NCBI GenBank assembly: GCA_037954325.1
Contig: JBBMNZ010000013.1
Coordinates: forward strand, 6,187,501 to 6,251,500
Source of the DNA: Fistularia commersonii
Lineage: Eukaryota; Chordata; Actinopteri; Syngnathiformes; Fistulariidae
DNA: 64,000 nt
Direction: 5' to 3'
The position numbers were made by a program, and so were the translations under genes. The notes under the pieces are model-generated. The model did not search any database, had not been told where the DNA came from, and saw only the letters and a program-made list of their open reading frames with translations. Shown here in pieces: positions 23,368 through 35,406 of the stretch; the stretch's first letter is position 1, and each line of letters opens with the position of its first letter.

Positions 23368-25868
23368 ATGATGGAGTTTCCACAGCACTCGCAGCAGTTG
23401 CTGTCAGCTCTGCGTTTGCAGCGCCAGCGGGGCTTCCTCTGTGACTGCACCGTCCTGGTGGGCTCATCCCGTTTCCTGGCTCACCGGGCTGTTTTGGCCT
23501 CTTGCTCGCCTTTCTTCCACATGTTTTACTCGGACTCTCCAGGTGGTAGTAGCACAAATAGCTCTAGCAGCTCAGTCACACTTGATAGTGACATTGTCAC
23601 GGCGGCTGCATTTGGTTTGCTCTTGGATTTTATTTATGAAGGAATATTACAGCTGGACAAGTCTCCACCTGTGGAAGACATACTGGCAGCAGCAAGCTTT
23701 CTGCACATGAATGAAGTGGTGAGAGTTTGTAAGAGGCGCCTGCAGAGACGTGGACCCTTGGCTGAGGCAGATAGCACTCGCTCTGAAGAGAGTGCCTCTG
23801 TGAGCAAGGCCATAGAGATAGGAAGAAGACATCAGGATGATGGCAAAGTTGAGCCTGTGGTAAATATGTTGGATAACTCAAATTCTGCCAGCATATCCGC
23901 TCCCTTTTCATCAGTATCCATCATGGTAGAAAGGAGTCGTTTTGAATCTGGTCCGTCTGAGCACATGATTCATGGGGAGTCATCAAATGCAAGAGTTCAG
24001 ACACCCCTGAGTTCGAACCTCGCTGACACAACCCAACCAGGAATGGATGTTCCACTGCTGCCCTTACATGGAGAGGTGATGCTCGGTGTCAGTGCAAGAC
24101 TGTCTGCCCCCGGCTCTGAAAGTCAACCCAGGATGGCTTCTGGCAACCAGGCTGAAGGCCCAGCTCTCTGCAGCCCATGCAGCACCACAGAGACATACAG
24201 GTACAGCACAGATTTGCCGTGATATGAATGATAATCAGAAATACCTAAAAAAAAAAGGTCATCCAAAATTCGCGCCATGTCAGTTAATCCATAAAAATGT
24301 AATAATCTATTTTTTGGTTCCAGTCTGCGTTGTGTGTTTGCGGCACAATTTCACAATGACACAATCAAAAGTCCATTACGAAAAACATGCAGCTTTAATT
24401 TATTTGAAAAACTTTTTTTTTTCACCTTCAGGGATTCAGTATAGCAAAACATTCCCTTTAATATGTTATCATTTACCATGATAATATCTTATCGTGTTTC
24501 TGGTGATTTTATCTGTTTGTTTTACGGCGTGTCCACCAGCCATAAAAACCTATTATTATGAAGTCACCTATAACAGTAACAAAACCTTTTATCATAATCC
24601 TTTTGAATCACCATGGATACCTGCAAAGGTACAAATATTCCTTATTTTTATTGGTTAATTTATGTGACATTCTAAATGGTCAGAAAATATAATTTTCCAT
24701 CATCAGACAGCCCCACTAAGTATGTTATGTTGTTCTTAAATGTTCTGATGGACTTTTTGTTTTTCTTAATGTTTATACCCTCTCATTTTTTGTCTTTATC
24801 AGTCAGACCAGCAACCAGCAGCCTTCCTCCTCTTCCTCTCTGGTTGCTGAGAGCCATATTGATCAGAAAACAGCTCCTCCCCAGACAGAATCCAGCCTCT
24901 CCCCTGCCCCCCATCTGGACCCTCCCGGCTTGCTGAATGAGGGCGAGTCTGCTGGACAACCCTCTGATGATAGACCGGCAGGTGGAGAACCACAGATGGT
25001 GATGCTGATCCATGCGCCGACCCTACCCTCACACTTGCAGCCCAACTCGTTGCATTTGCAACCGCGGGGTTGCCATCCTCCGATCCAAATCCAGAGCACT
25101 GTATCTCTCCAACACCAAGGACCAAACCTCCATCACTCTACGTCTGAAACTTATAACACCATGGGGCCTGGAGAAAAGACTGAAACTTCACCTACAGTGA
25201 GAAACAAAAGGTTTCTCACTCAAATAGGTGAAGGGGGAACTGAAAGCAGTTGTGGTGAGAATACAAAAGTCAAAGTGGAAGCCATTGTCATATCTGACGA
25301 GGAGCTGGAGATAGAAAAAGAAAGAGGCAGAGAGCATGAATCTGTGATGGAAGTGGATGATGATTATGATGAAGAAGCACATGAAGAGGAGCTAAACAGT
25401 CCTCATTTTCTCACATCCCGCCCACAGGGTCTCTTACAAATGGCCTCTCACTCCAGTGACTACCCATTTCCTCTCTCCCCCTCCTCCTCCTCCTCCGGTG
25501 CTGGACCTTCCTCCCAAGAATCCTTGGCTGCATCTTTCATTTCTCAATCATCAACTGCGCAGCAGCACTCAGACCCTGCCTCCTACTTTCAGGACTTCCA
25601 GGACCCTATTGGTAATTTTGTAGAGGATGTCCCAACATGCGGCGTTTGTGGAAAGACCTTCTCATGCACATACACACTAAGGCGTCACGCAATCGTGCAC
25701 ACAAGGGAGCGCCCGTATGAGTGCCGCTACTGCTACCGGAGCTATACCCAATCAGGGGACCTATACCGACACATTCGGAAGGCTCACGACCACACGCTGC
25801 CTGCCAAACGCACCAAGGCAGACACAGAGAACACACTCCCAGCACAGCCTCCACCTCCCCACAGCTAG
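23368..25868 (+). CDS. zbtb3: Zinc finger and BTB domain-containing protein 3
   Basis: ZBTB3 is a nuclear BTB-zinc-finger transcription factor. Two coding exons: 23368-24200 and 24803-25868 (TAG 25866-25868), joined in phase, 632 aa. The start has tandem ATGs directly after a splice acceptor; mammalian ZBTB3 begins at the position of the second. The BTB domain fills about residues 5-125, with EFPQHSQQLLSALR, GFLCDCTVLVGSSRFLAHRA and a C-terminal VVRVCKRRLQRR helix. The long middle is Ser/Pro-rich and contains KVKVEAIVISDEELE, a sumoylation-type VKVE followed by a SUMO-interaction-like IVIS-acidic run, shared with human ZBTB3. Two C2H2 fingers sit at about residues 557-577 and 585-606, with the HTRERPYECRYC linker. 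A short Pro-rich tail follows. The protein is longer than human ZBTB3 mainly through the low-complexity centre. It is head-to-head with trpt1 and convergent with rnaseh2c. Confidence 0.95.
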
Positions 25869-28800
25869 CACATTCCACTCAATGTTCCACTCAACTGTAT
25901 CTAGCCTCAAATTGAGGTTAGGACTTTTAACACAGCAGAGATTTGGTCCTCTGAATTTAACACATAGGATTTTAACTGACAACATTTATTTTTCCCTGCC
26001 CCACCATCATTACCTCAATATTTTCATACTCTGATATAGAATTTATAGCAAGCAAAAACTTGTACCTGCAGAATAAAATTGAGGATAAAAGAAATCTAAA
26101 AGTGTGACATCAGTATGTTTCCCTCACAACCAGTGGCTTCCGTGTTGCCATTATTTTTTACAAGTAAACAATTTTATAAACTGAAATATTTGCAATGACC
26201 TGTGATTTTGTCATTTTTTTTCTAAATTATGCAAATACATAATCACAAGAATCTTGTGGTTGAAAAAAGTATCACTTGCATCAATGGCAAACGTCATGTA
26301 TCAGACGTCTTTAAATGTGACACTTTTAAATTTTTATCTGGTGTGTGGCATTGTGCTGTGAAAGCAGTCTACTGTTTGCATATGTATATTTTAATATTCA
26401 GTCGCAGTATTTTATTGTTACATGAAGTGATCATTCTAAAGTCGTTCTTGTACTTGTTGAACTGTGTGCTTTGACCTTGCTGCTTTATTTCAAGGGGGAC
26501 ATTTGCATAAATGGAAAAGAAATTGTCAAAATAGTGCTATTTCTACCTTGTTATGAGGGTTTCACTGTTACATCACACATGCAAACTTAGATAAAACAAA
26601 GGTTGTGCAACACAATATAATGGCAACTGTCGGCCCAATTATATAATGTTCTGTTTTGGTTGAACTCTTTGAGAGGTGTTAAATATTTTTATGCTTATTA
26701 ATTTGTGGTGTGGTGTCAAAGATGTTATTGAACTTGGGGGAATAATAGCGTTTATATACATTTTAACATTGCTACAAATAATAGCTAATTGCAAAAAAAG
26801 AGCAACTCTTTAAAACTGACTCAATCTAAAAAAATGCAACTATTTTTTCTTATAATTGTAGGATGTTTGTTGAACTGCAGTTCTTTTATCTAGATTTACC
26901 TTTTGAACCAGAAAGGGCTTGTGTATCTTATTGAGTGAATTGGACCAAACAACTTCATTTTGCCTTGCCTCAGTTCCCGCAGTCAAAGATTAGAGAGGTA
27001 TTTATGCTGAATGAGACAAAATATAAGAAACAAGACACAAAATGTTGTCAGATTACCATCGTAATCAAAGCGAAAGGTGCCTCCTGCTTTTTCTTTTTTG
27101 GAAAAACAAGAATTACTGCCACGTGTTAATTGGCGAAAAATGTTTCAAGTAAAAAATATAAATAAATGTAAAAAAAACATGTTGAAATAACTATTTGACT
27201 TGTAATAAATATATTATTACAAAATTGTCAGAATATAGTTTCCTCAAATGCTGACCACCTCCAAAAAAAATGAAAATTAGAGAAATAGCTTAACATTAAG
27301 AAAAAATGTTTTTCACTGTTCTCCTTTTTTCTTACCAGTACTCCAAAACCAAACATTTCAAAGCACGAGTTTACATATGGATAATTTTTACCTTCAAACT
27401 GCAGTGTTCATAAATGAACACTAATTAAAATGGTAGTGTGCCTTTTTTTCTAAATATACAGCATACTCATTGATAACAATTTCCAAAATATACATTGAAA
27501 ATAATCTGCACTAGCATTTAAGAATTTACCTCTAATCAGCTCTTTTAGTAACCATTAAGATGTCAGAAAATAGCCTGGTAAATGATTTCTAGAAATGGGT
27601 TGTGATCCAATATTTTGTTTGCTCCTGTATACATTTGAACATATATTGTGATCAAAGCAATACATTTGTCCTGTCAATACTGATAAATCCAATCAGATGT
27701 TTGTGCCAGATTTAACATGGTTCCTTTTAGAATGTCTACCAATTAGTTCTCAGTAATGGATGCAAAAATATTTATTTCGTCAAGGATTATTTGATATAAT
27801 TCCAGGAGAGGTGCTGGATTTTCTAAGCATAAAGTCTTTTGCAATTATTCCCTTACATCCTTCATTTACACTTTAACGTTGAGGGAAGGTTTTGAAAAAT
27901 AAAGTAATTCTAGCCTATATTCCCCTGGATAGTTGCAGGACAGAAACAGAAGAGAAAAACACTAATGTGTAATGTTTTGCTTGCAACTAAAAATTACAAA
28001 GGGTCAGTCCACCAGGTGTAAGCACAAATTGTCACATGCTATTTTTTTGTCAAAATGCACAGTGTGCCTTAACAAGTATTTGATAACTTTACACCAACAA
28101 TGGATAGTTGAGTCAGTAACAGGTGACATGGCAGCCAAAGGCCATAATGTTAAAAAAAAGCTCTCTAATATGAACATGGTGTAAGGTTTCAGTGAAGGCG
28201 GCGATGCAGGGCAGTTGATACCTTTTTATTTCAGTCGGATGAATATGTACAAAAATAGAAACTCAAAGAGCAACGGGTCAGTAAAAGCAAACTGTACAAT
28301 AAAGTCTTCAACTTTTCTTCAGTCTTCTACTGCCCCGTGAATCTATGATCAGACGAAAAATTGACACCATCAGCCTTTATGTCTGCAAATTCATTTCTAC
28401 ATTACATTGAGTTCATAAATGTTTTGTTGGAGATTCACACTACGTTTGGCTAACCAGATAAAATAAAGTATCGTAACAGGAAATAGCAAAATCAGATTCC
28501 ACCCCCCCTCTGATTTCATATAAACTTGGATCAGGACACACGCCTGTGACGACTGGTACGTAATATGTATTTTTAAACTACTTATTTACACTTCCCAGTT
28601 TACTCAAAAAAATATTTACATAATTAGCCTTTCTTAAATAATACATTGATATATTACATAATATCACTTTATTTTTTTACTACATAGTAGTGTGGTTATT
28701 GAGACATGTGATTTGCTACGCTTTTATGAAAATTACATCAATCAGCCTCCAATAATTATCAAAAGTCTTATTCAGGAATAACCAGCAAAATAAAGAGTGT

Positions 28801-29044
28801 TTCATTTAAATAGTACTGCAATGAGGTCTTATCAATTGATGTAACATATGTCACATATGTGGTAAAATATTGTGTTTTCAAGTGGTTTATTTCAAAATAA
28901 AAGCAACTAATTTCAAATGTTTTCTTTGTCACGTGTATATATAAGTTTCAGCTCAATGAAAGTGCAGTTAGAATGACTGCAAGCTTCACCTTTAAGATTA
29001 TACACTGTGATTTGATCCAGTTATACTGGGAAAATTATAAATGG
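25869..29044. other. zbtb3 3' UTR and convergent spacer to rnaseh2c
   Basis: A very AT-rich region. An AATAAA at 26072-26077 could end zbtb3. For rnaseh2c on the minus strand an AATAAA lies at 28891-28886, about 155 nt past the stop. I found no further open frame with coding character and no clear repeat family. A longer zbtb3 3' UTR is possible. Confidence 0.55.
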
Positions 29045-30184
29045 CTACTTCAACTGAAGGTCAGCTTTAAGAGCACTCACCGCCTCAGCCAGCTCAGGCC
29101 AGTCCATTGCCATGACAACCGCATCATCTGAGTTGGGAGGGGTCTCAAGATTCCAGTAGGTCAGCTTGTCAAACACAGAGGACACCTTCATTGTCCTATC
29201 CTAAAAACACACAACACAGATATTAAAATGCAATATCTAGGATGGGCTCCTTAAAGTGCCACTTTGCCACATCACTATATTGTGATTAACACGGGTGTTT
29301 ACCTCCAGGTCAGATCCTGGTTTGTCGATCTCCATCAGCACCAAGCCAGTGTAGCCTTGTGGACAGCTGATCTCTTGCCCTTTCAGTCCACGACCCCTGA
29401 ATGATACTGTCTTCTCTAGTGGAAGACAGGAACAGACAAAGAAGCGTAGATACACCTCTTCAAAGGCTTGTGTGGTAAAACAAGGGGGGGAAATACAGGA
29501 CTGTCTCAAAAAATTAGAATATTGTGATAAAGTTATTTATCTTTTATAATGCAATTAAAAAACAAAAAATACTTTTTCATAATATTCTAATCTTTTGAGA
29601 TAGGATTTTTGAGTTAAGATATAAGCCATAATCAGCAATATTAAAATAATAAAAGGCTTGCAATATTTCAGTCGATTTGTAATGAATCCAGAATGTATGA
29701 CATTTTTGTTCTTGTAATTGCATTACAAAAGACTAAGAACTTTATCACAATATTCTAATTTTTCTGAGACAGTCCTGTATATGCGGAGAATTCTTCTGCA
29801 ATACAGAGGTCACCAGCAGATCGCGGTGAATAACATTTGAGCAGCACCCTTCTATTTCAAAGCTAAAAGTTAGGTGCTTTCTAGTTAATATTTGTTCATT
29901 CTGATCATTGTAATGTTATTCCTGTAAAGATAATTTGATCATGACGGTCTGTACACGTTTTTGATCATGAGATAATAAGCTGATATTGAACGACGCTACT
30001 GACAGTAATCTGACACGGCATTTAATGTACCATATTTGCAGTCTTTGGTAGTAGCAGTGAAGTACTGAGAGACCTGGGCAGGGCCGTTGTGTTCAATCTC
30101 GCAGGGGAGCAGGTGGACCGGCTGCCGAGGTGCCTGACTCACGGATGACGCCTGGACGCGGGTTACATTGCTGGAACGAGACAT
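29045..30184 (-). CDS. rnaseh2c: Ribonuclease H2 subunit C
   Basis: RNASEH2C is a structural subunit of nuclear RNase H2, which removes ribonucleotides embedded in DNA and cleaves RNA:DNA hybrids. With RNASEH2B it supports the catalytic subunit A. Exons on the minus strand: 30184-30031, 29415-29303 and 29200-29045 (TAG), in phase, 140 aa. Recognisable pieces are VHLLPCEIEHNGPAQVSQYF near the N-terminus, VSFRGRGLKGQEISCPQGYT in exon 2, and a C-terminal Trp/Asp-rich stretch with YWNLETPPNSDDAV. Human RNASEH2C is 164 aa; the fish linker between the two halves is shorter. The ATG chosen (30184) lies eight bases after a likely 3' splice site, so a 5' non-coding exon is likely. An in-frame ATG six codons upstream (30202) falls in the presumed intron. 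Intron 1 hosts a 282-bp MITE. Confidence 0.93.
29496..29777 (+). mobile_element. Tc1/mariner-type MITE in rnaseh2c intron 1
   Basis: This 282-bp element is flanked by TA on each side (29494-29495 and 29778-29779). It starts CAGGACTGTCTCAAAAAATT and ends with the inverted form, GAGACAGTCCTG. The terminal inverted repeats run about 40 bp and include 'tagaatattgtgataaagtt'. It has no coding capacity. A second copy, inverted relative to this one, is at about 53428-53700. The TA target site and 'caggactgtctc' terminus point to Tc1/mariner. Confidence 0.85.
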
Positions 30185-32408
30185 GCTGTTCCTAGCAGAC
30201 ACACAACCAGAGAAACACTGTTTAACAGATAAAATAGATGCCGTATGAAGTAAGAAAATATATGTATATCTTCTAAATTAAATAGGAGTGAGTGATGAAC
30301 ATGGTTACAGGTTGACGGATGCAAACAAGCTAGCTTTTGCTTTTCGTCGCTCCACAGTTGACATTGATAACCGCGAAAAAAAAATTTGAAAGAGATAACA
30401 AGAAGCAGCTTTGATAGTAATTTCTTTGCTATTGTTATTGTGCTTTGTTATTAAATACCTTTTTTTTACCTGTTTGCGCGTTTAGCTCAAGTTGTCGTGT
30501 AAACGGACTGCCGGGAAGCAGAGACGGGCTCTGATTGGACAGAAAACTCTTCTTCTTTGGACGGAAGACATTTTGGCGGTTGGTTTCCGTTGCGTGGGGA
30601 AACAGCGACCCCACCCGGGTGACCTGCTCCTCCGTGGAAATGATTCCTGCACGCTGAACACGTCTTTACGTCATTATTTTGACTTTTTTTCATTTATTTT
30701 CATTTTGCCCTAATACTGTGTGCATTGGTTGGTTGGGATCGTCGATACACACAAAACAGGTTAAAAAATAATCAGACAATTATTTAATTATTAAAGACAA
30801 TTATCTATGAAAGGATTCATTTATCAAAATTCTTCGTCTTTCGGCTTTTCCGAATCAACCTTTTCCATCAACCCTATTCTCTGTATCCCCCTCTCTCACA
30901 CCAACTACCTTCATATTCTCTCTCACTACGTTCATAAATCTTCTCTTTGGTCTTCCTCTAGACCTCCTACCTGGCAGCTCCACTTCCAGCATCCGTCTAC
31001 CACTATACTCACTATCCCTCCTCTGCACATGACCCAACCATCTCAGTCTGGCGTCTCTGACCTTCTCTCCAAAACATCTAACATGTGCTGTTCCTTATTC
31101 CTGATCCTATCCATCCTGGTCACTCCCAAGGAGAATCTCAACATCTTCATCTCTGCAACCTCTAGTTCTGCATCCTCACCAATGTCTTTTACACCTTTCC
31201 TTTCGTTCTGGCTGATCGTCTTCTATCACATAGTACCCCTGACACTTTTCTCCACCCATTCCAACCTGCTTGAACCAATCTCTTCACCTCTTTTCCACAC
31301 GCTCTATGATTCATGTATCTAAATAATTAGTAAAATAAATAAATAAATAAATAAAATCAGCTGTATTTATAAACTTGTTCCCCAGGACTGTCCTTGTCGT
31401 GTATCCCTTGGGCTCAGCAATGCCTCTGTAAACAATGAATCAATAGCTTCAATTTATGTTTTTAACAATTACACTGCACATTAGATTAAAACAAGCATAA
31501 AGAGATTATGAGGACCTCTGGCATAAAATCATTTTTGCAAATATCATGGTTTACAGTTGGGATTCCCTCAAAGCAGTATATTATGTATGACCTTTATTAC
31601 TAAAAACTCTCGACTCTAGTTGGCAACAGCAGATCTTCTGATGGAGGGGATGGGCTAAAGTCTGACCACTGGCTCCTCAGAGATCCAGTAGGAGTAGATT
31701 ATTGGAGAACAGGGGTTTTTCCCGCTCATAACTTCACTGTGATTGTTTCAACCAACAGGCCAAGATACACCAGGGAACTATAAAGTGGAGCAACCGATTT
31801 CCAGGCATCATCAGAAACATTGGTGAGTTTTTGAAGGATAACCAAGCTCATGGGTTTACCTTTTAGATTTTGATTCTTTTTAGAAAAGTGTATAATATTT
31901 GTGTGTGTGTGTGTGTGTGTCTGTCTGTCTGTGTGCGCACGAATTAAAAATTTAAAAGATCAGATTCAGGTTCTCCTCCCCCCTGCTTCGTCCCAAGATA
32001 AAATAAAGCAGTGCAACTCCTGAGTGTTGACACAGTTTGTAGTCATCTGATGTTAAAAATCTGCTGCTTGTGACTCAGATTTCACGGAACAATTTCACAG
32101 CTTTTGGTACCATCAATGTGATGGTTTGTGTCTTGGGCCTAATATGATGGTTATAACAATAATCTTTACACAATTTATCTTTTTAATTGTGGGTCTGGAC
32201 TCAGTAACTGGACTGGGCAGTTTATATGCAAACAGTTTGCTCTCTTCCTTCTCTTCATTTTTGAAAATTTTTCATTGCATGACTTTATGTCTTTTGATTT
32301 CTTGTATCTCATGCTTTGTGAATTTACAGCTGTGGCAACATATGTCCTCATTTGTTTTACTTTTTAAGTTTCCTTAATTGAGTGAGTACTTCTTCAATTG
32401 CAGCCCTC
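30185..32408. other. Divergent spacer rnaseh2c/bscl2 with bscl2 5' UTR exon
   Basis: The rnaseh2c promoter probably lies near 30480-30620, which is richer in CG and has a TTTGGCGG motif. A likely non-coding first exon of bscl2 ends near 31821 (CATTG followed by GTGAGTTT). The bscl2 ATG follows an acceptor ending at 32403. A LINE fragment fills about 30831-31290. A (TG)n tract begins near 31901. No other gene is visible. Confidence 0.55.
30831..31290 (-). mobile_element. 3' end of a non-LTR retrotransposon (RTE-like)
   Basis: On the minus strand the segment encodes the C-terminal end of a reverse transcriptase polyprotein, with the signatures GHVQRRDSEYSGRRMLEVEL and GRRSRGRPKRRFMNVVRENM, followed by the 'ggaaaagccgaaagacgaag' 3' end. 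The element is truncated at its 5' end. The long plus-strand frame over the same bases is the antisense shadow. Related fragments are at 11380-11532 and 47740-47945. Confidence 0.8.
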
Positions 32409-34252
32409 ATGGATCAGTCTAATCATCTGCAGACTGAAGGTGGTGGACGTGGGATTCTCCATCTTGGTGCGGTGCTGCTGAGGCTGAAGGGTGCTGTTGT
32501 CAGTGCAATTTTGCGTACTTTTCAGAAAATTTTACAGGGCTTCGTCATGTTCTCTTTTATTTTTCTACTCCTTTGGATTGCCGCCTTTTTATATGGGAGC
32601 TTCTACTACTCCTACATGCCACTGGCAGCTTATTCCACTCCAGTGCACTATTATTACAGGTGTGTATGTGATGGTTATGGTTTACCCATAGTTGAAATTG
32701 TTTTTTTTGTCTTTTACCCTTCAAGTCTCATTCATGTTTTTATTTGTAGGACAGACTGTGGTTCTACAGACTCTTTTTTCTGCTCTTATCCTGTGGCCAA
32801 CATCTCCCTTGTGAGAAATGAGAAACATGTATGTAATGTGTATTTGTGCATATATAACTTTAATTCATGTTAAGTTTGATGCAAAGTGCGATTGGGAAGA
32901 ATGGTCTCTGTACTACTCTGTGCTGACTACTGGCTCAGTCATAACATAACATAACATAACATAACATAACATAACATAACATAACATAACATAACATAAC
33001 ATAACATAACATAACATAACATAACATAACATAACATAACATAACATAACATAACATAACATAACATAATTATTGAAGAAGTGTCATTTTTCTGTATCTA
33101 TGTTCAGGTTTTAACATTTGGCCAGGCCTATCAGATCTCCCTTCAGCTAGACATGCCCGATTCACCGACCAACCACGAATTAGGAATGTTCATGATCAAA
33201 ACAACTTGCTTTTCCCGGGATGGAGATCAAGTTGCCTCTTCCACACGCTCAGTGAGTTGCTGTTGAGATCTGTTCAGCTCCTATATGTATATGCTAAATC
33301 ACATAGTTCTTCATCAGCACATTTTGCAAACCCTGTTGATTTATTGTTGCAATGCTGTATGTTTCTCAGACAAGACCACTGCTCTCTGCCTCCAGCTCTC
33401 GCTTTGTGAGTACAGCACTGACGTAAATAATCTTTTAATCACGCAAGCAAGTCACAGCTAATTTGCTTGTGCTTTTCTGTGGAGCTGTGACGGAAGGGGA
33501 TCTTAGTAACAAGAGGCAATTCTTAGAAGAAAATGATCAAAACGGTCGGAGATGAAAAGGATCATATTATTGACTCTGACTTCATTAGTCACTGAGTGGC
33601 CACAAGTCTTCTAGGAGAATTTGATAAAATATAGCAAATTAATACATACTAGATGTTTATTCATTAAATTTAAACTATCTATCAGAAAAAAAAATACATG
33701 CAAGTCTTGACATAATGAAATTGTGGCAATGTTCTGTTGTATTACACTATACTTTTTAAGGAGTTCTTCCGAATCACTTGAACGGACAAAAAAATTGAAA
33801 TCACTATGGTGATGTAATATCACAATAATCAAAACATATTCAATCGCCAACTTCCAATCAAGGTTTATGATATTAATCCTCCATCTTCTTCTTTTCCTTT
33901 CTTCAATTGTGAGAAATATGATACAATCAACTAAAACTAAAACTTTGAGAAAGAGAACCACAGCCAGTCCACTGAGATCAACTCCTGTTCATGTTCCCTG
34001 AAGGCACCACTGGGCTGCAATGCTGTTGCATAAAGTTGCATCTAAGAAATGGAATTAAAAAAAAGTAAATGAGGGTGACTGTGTCTTCAGAGTATGCTTA
34101 GATACCGCTCAGACCTACTGAGGACCATCACAACAATGTTGTTCCTCCCAGCATTCCTGACAGGAATCACTGAGCAGAAACAAATGTTGGAAGTAGAGCT
34201 CTTTTCTGATTACACAGATGATCCCGTGAGTATTTCACTGATATGTGTATGT

Positions 34253-34288
<36 letters not shown>

Positions 34289-35406
34289 GGGTGTGTGTGT
34301 GTGTGTTTGTGTGTGTTTGTGTGTGTGTGTGTATGTGTGTGTGGGTGTGTGTTCAGAAGCAACACTGTTTGACAAGCTAACCTACTGACCTACTGTTAAG
34401 AACCCCCGAGTTGAATGACGTGGGAGAACATATATAAATGTAAATGTGTTTTTAAATCCTACAAAACTTGTTTTCCTTTCTGAACAGTATTCCCCTTCTG
34501 CCACGGCTGTGATTGAAGTTCTGGCCAAAAGAGTGCAGATCTATTCATCCGAGTTATATATCCACGCTCATTTCACTGGTATAAGGTGAGATTTATCTGC
34601 ATACACAAGCTTGCACTGTATTTGTCCTTTTTCAACGTGTACGACAAACATAATATAGAAAGTGGATTAAGATACTGTTGGATGTCCCTGACAAAGAGTC
34701 ATAGCTTCACCATCTCATCAACGGTTCACGTACAAATCTCCTTCCACACATCTCACACAACACACTGAATGTGCTCAGTGTGAAACACTCACTCTTTCGT
34801 TTTCTGTTTGTACAAATAACGACCAGTCAAAAACAGTACTCTTGTGCACCTTATTAATTGGTTCTGCAAAACCAGTACAAACAGATTTGTCTTTGCTTTT
34901 TCCCCCTCTCTCACCAGATACTTGCTCTTTTACTTCCCTCTCCTTTCAGCCCTGGTGGGCATATCGAGCAATTTCATCTTCCTTAGTGTCCTTCTAATCC
35001 TCAGCTACATCCGGCTGACCTGGAGATTGTCACCGGTGCAGGTGAGACATGTTCTCGTCAGACTCAGTGTTGCATATCTGTCTGTCATATCCAGAGCAAG
35101 ACCATGTGGTTTCCTGTCAAATTATCTTATCAAAGAGTGGGGATTTGTGGATTTTCATTATAGACGCAAGCAAATGGCGTGTTGCCAGAGAGGGAGGATA
35201 CTGCAGAGAATGACCAAAGAGACAATCAAGACACAGGTACGGATAGCTTCCCCATGTTTTCCAAAGCATTTACGTAGTGTGTCTAATAGACGCTAATACA
35301 TTTTTTGGCAGGCTCTGCAGAGCAGCTGGGTCCCCTTCACAGAAGCTCTGAAAGTGGAATCTGGAATGGGCCACATGGACAATTTGGCAACAACACAGAG
35401 CAGTAA
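32409..35406 (+). CDS. bscl2: Seipin (lipid droplet biogenesis protein)
   Basis: Seipin is an oligomeric ER membrane protein at ER-lipid droplet contacts that shapes nascent droplets. Coding exons: 32409-32659, 32750-32828, 33108-33251, 34091-34225, 34488-34585, 34918-35041, 35164-35236 and 35312-35406 (TAA). All are GT-AG and in phase, 332 aa. The first membrane helix is at about residues 45-63, running into the hallmark FLYGSFYYSYMP. The luminal domain follows, with TPVHYYYRTDCGS and an N-glycosylation sequon, NIS, at residues 101-103, equivalent to the human NVS site mutated in motor neuropathy. The second membrane helix (about 237-265) begins YLLFYFPLLSALVGISSNF. The cytosolic tail is short and acidic and much shorter than the human one. 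An AATAAA lies at 35433. A non-coding first exon probably ends near 31821. Confidence 0.96.
32940..33069 (+). repeat. (CATAA)26 pentanucleotide array in bscl2 intron
   Basis: About 130 bp of uninterrupted CATAA units, roughly 26 copies, lie between bscl2 coding exons 2 and 3, ending only about 38 nt before the exon 3 acceptor. That intron is 279 nt, so the array is nearly half of it. Confidence 0.97.
34247..34353 (+). repeat. (TG)n microsatellite in bscl2
   Basis: An impure TG run of about 100 bp with TA, TT and GG interruptions, starting about 20 nt beyond the donor of the fourth coding exon. Confidence 0.9.

Noticed and set aside
30807..31322. 171-codon plus-strand open frame
   Set aside because: It is the antisense of the LINE reverse-transcriptase C-terminus, which reads sensibly on the minus strand.
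32940..33069. CRISPR-like array
   Set aside because: Units are 5 bp without spacers in a vertebrate intron; it is a simple tandem repeat.
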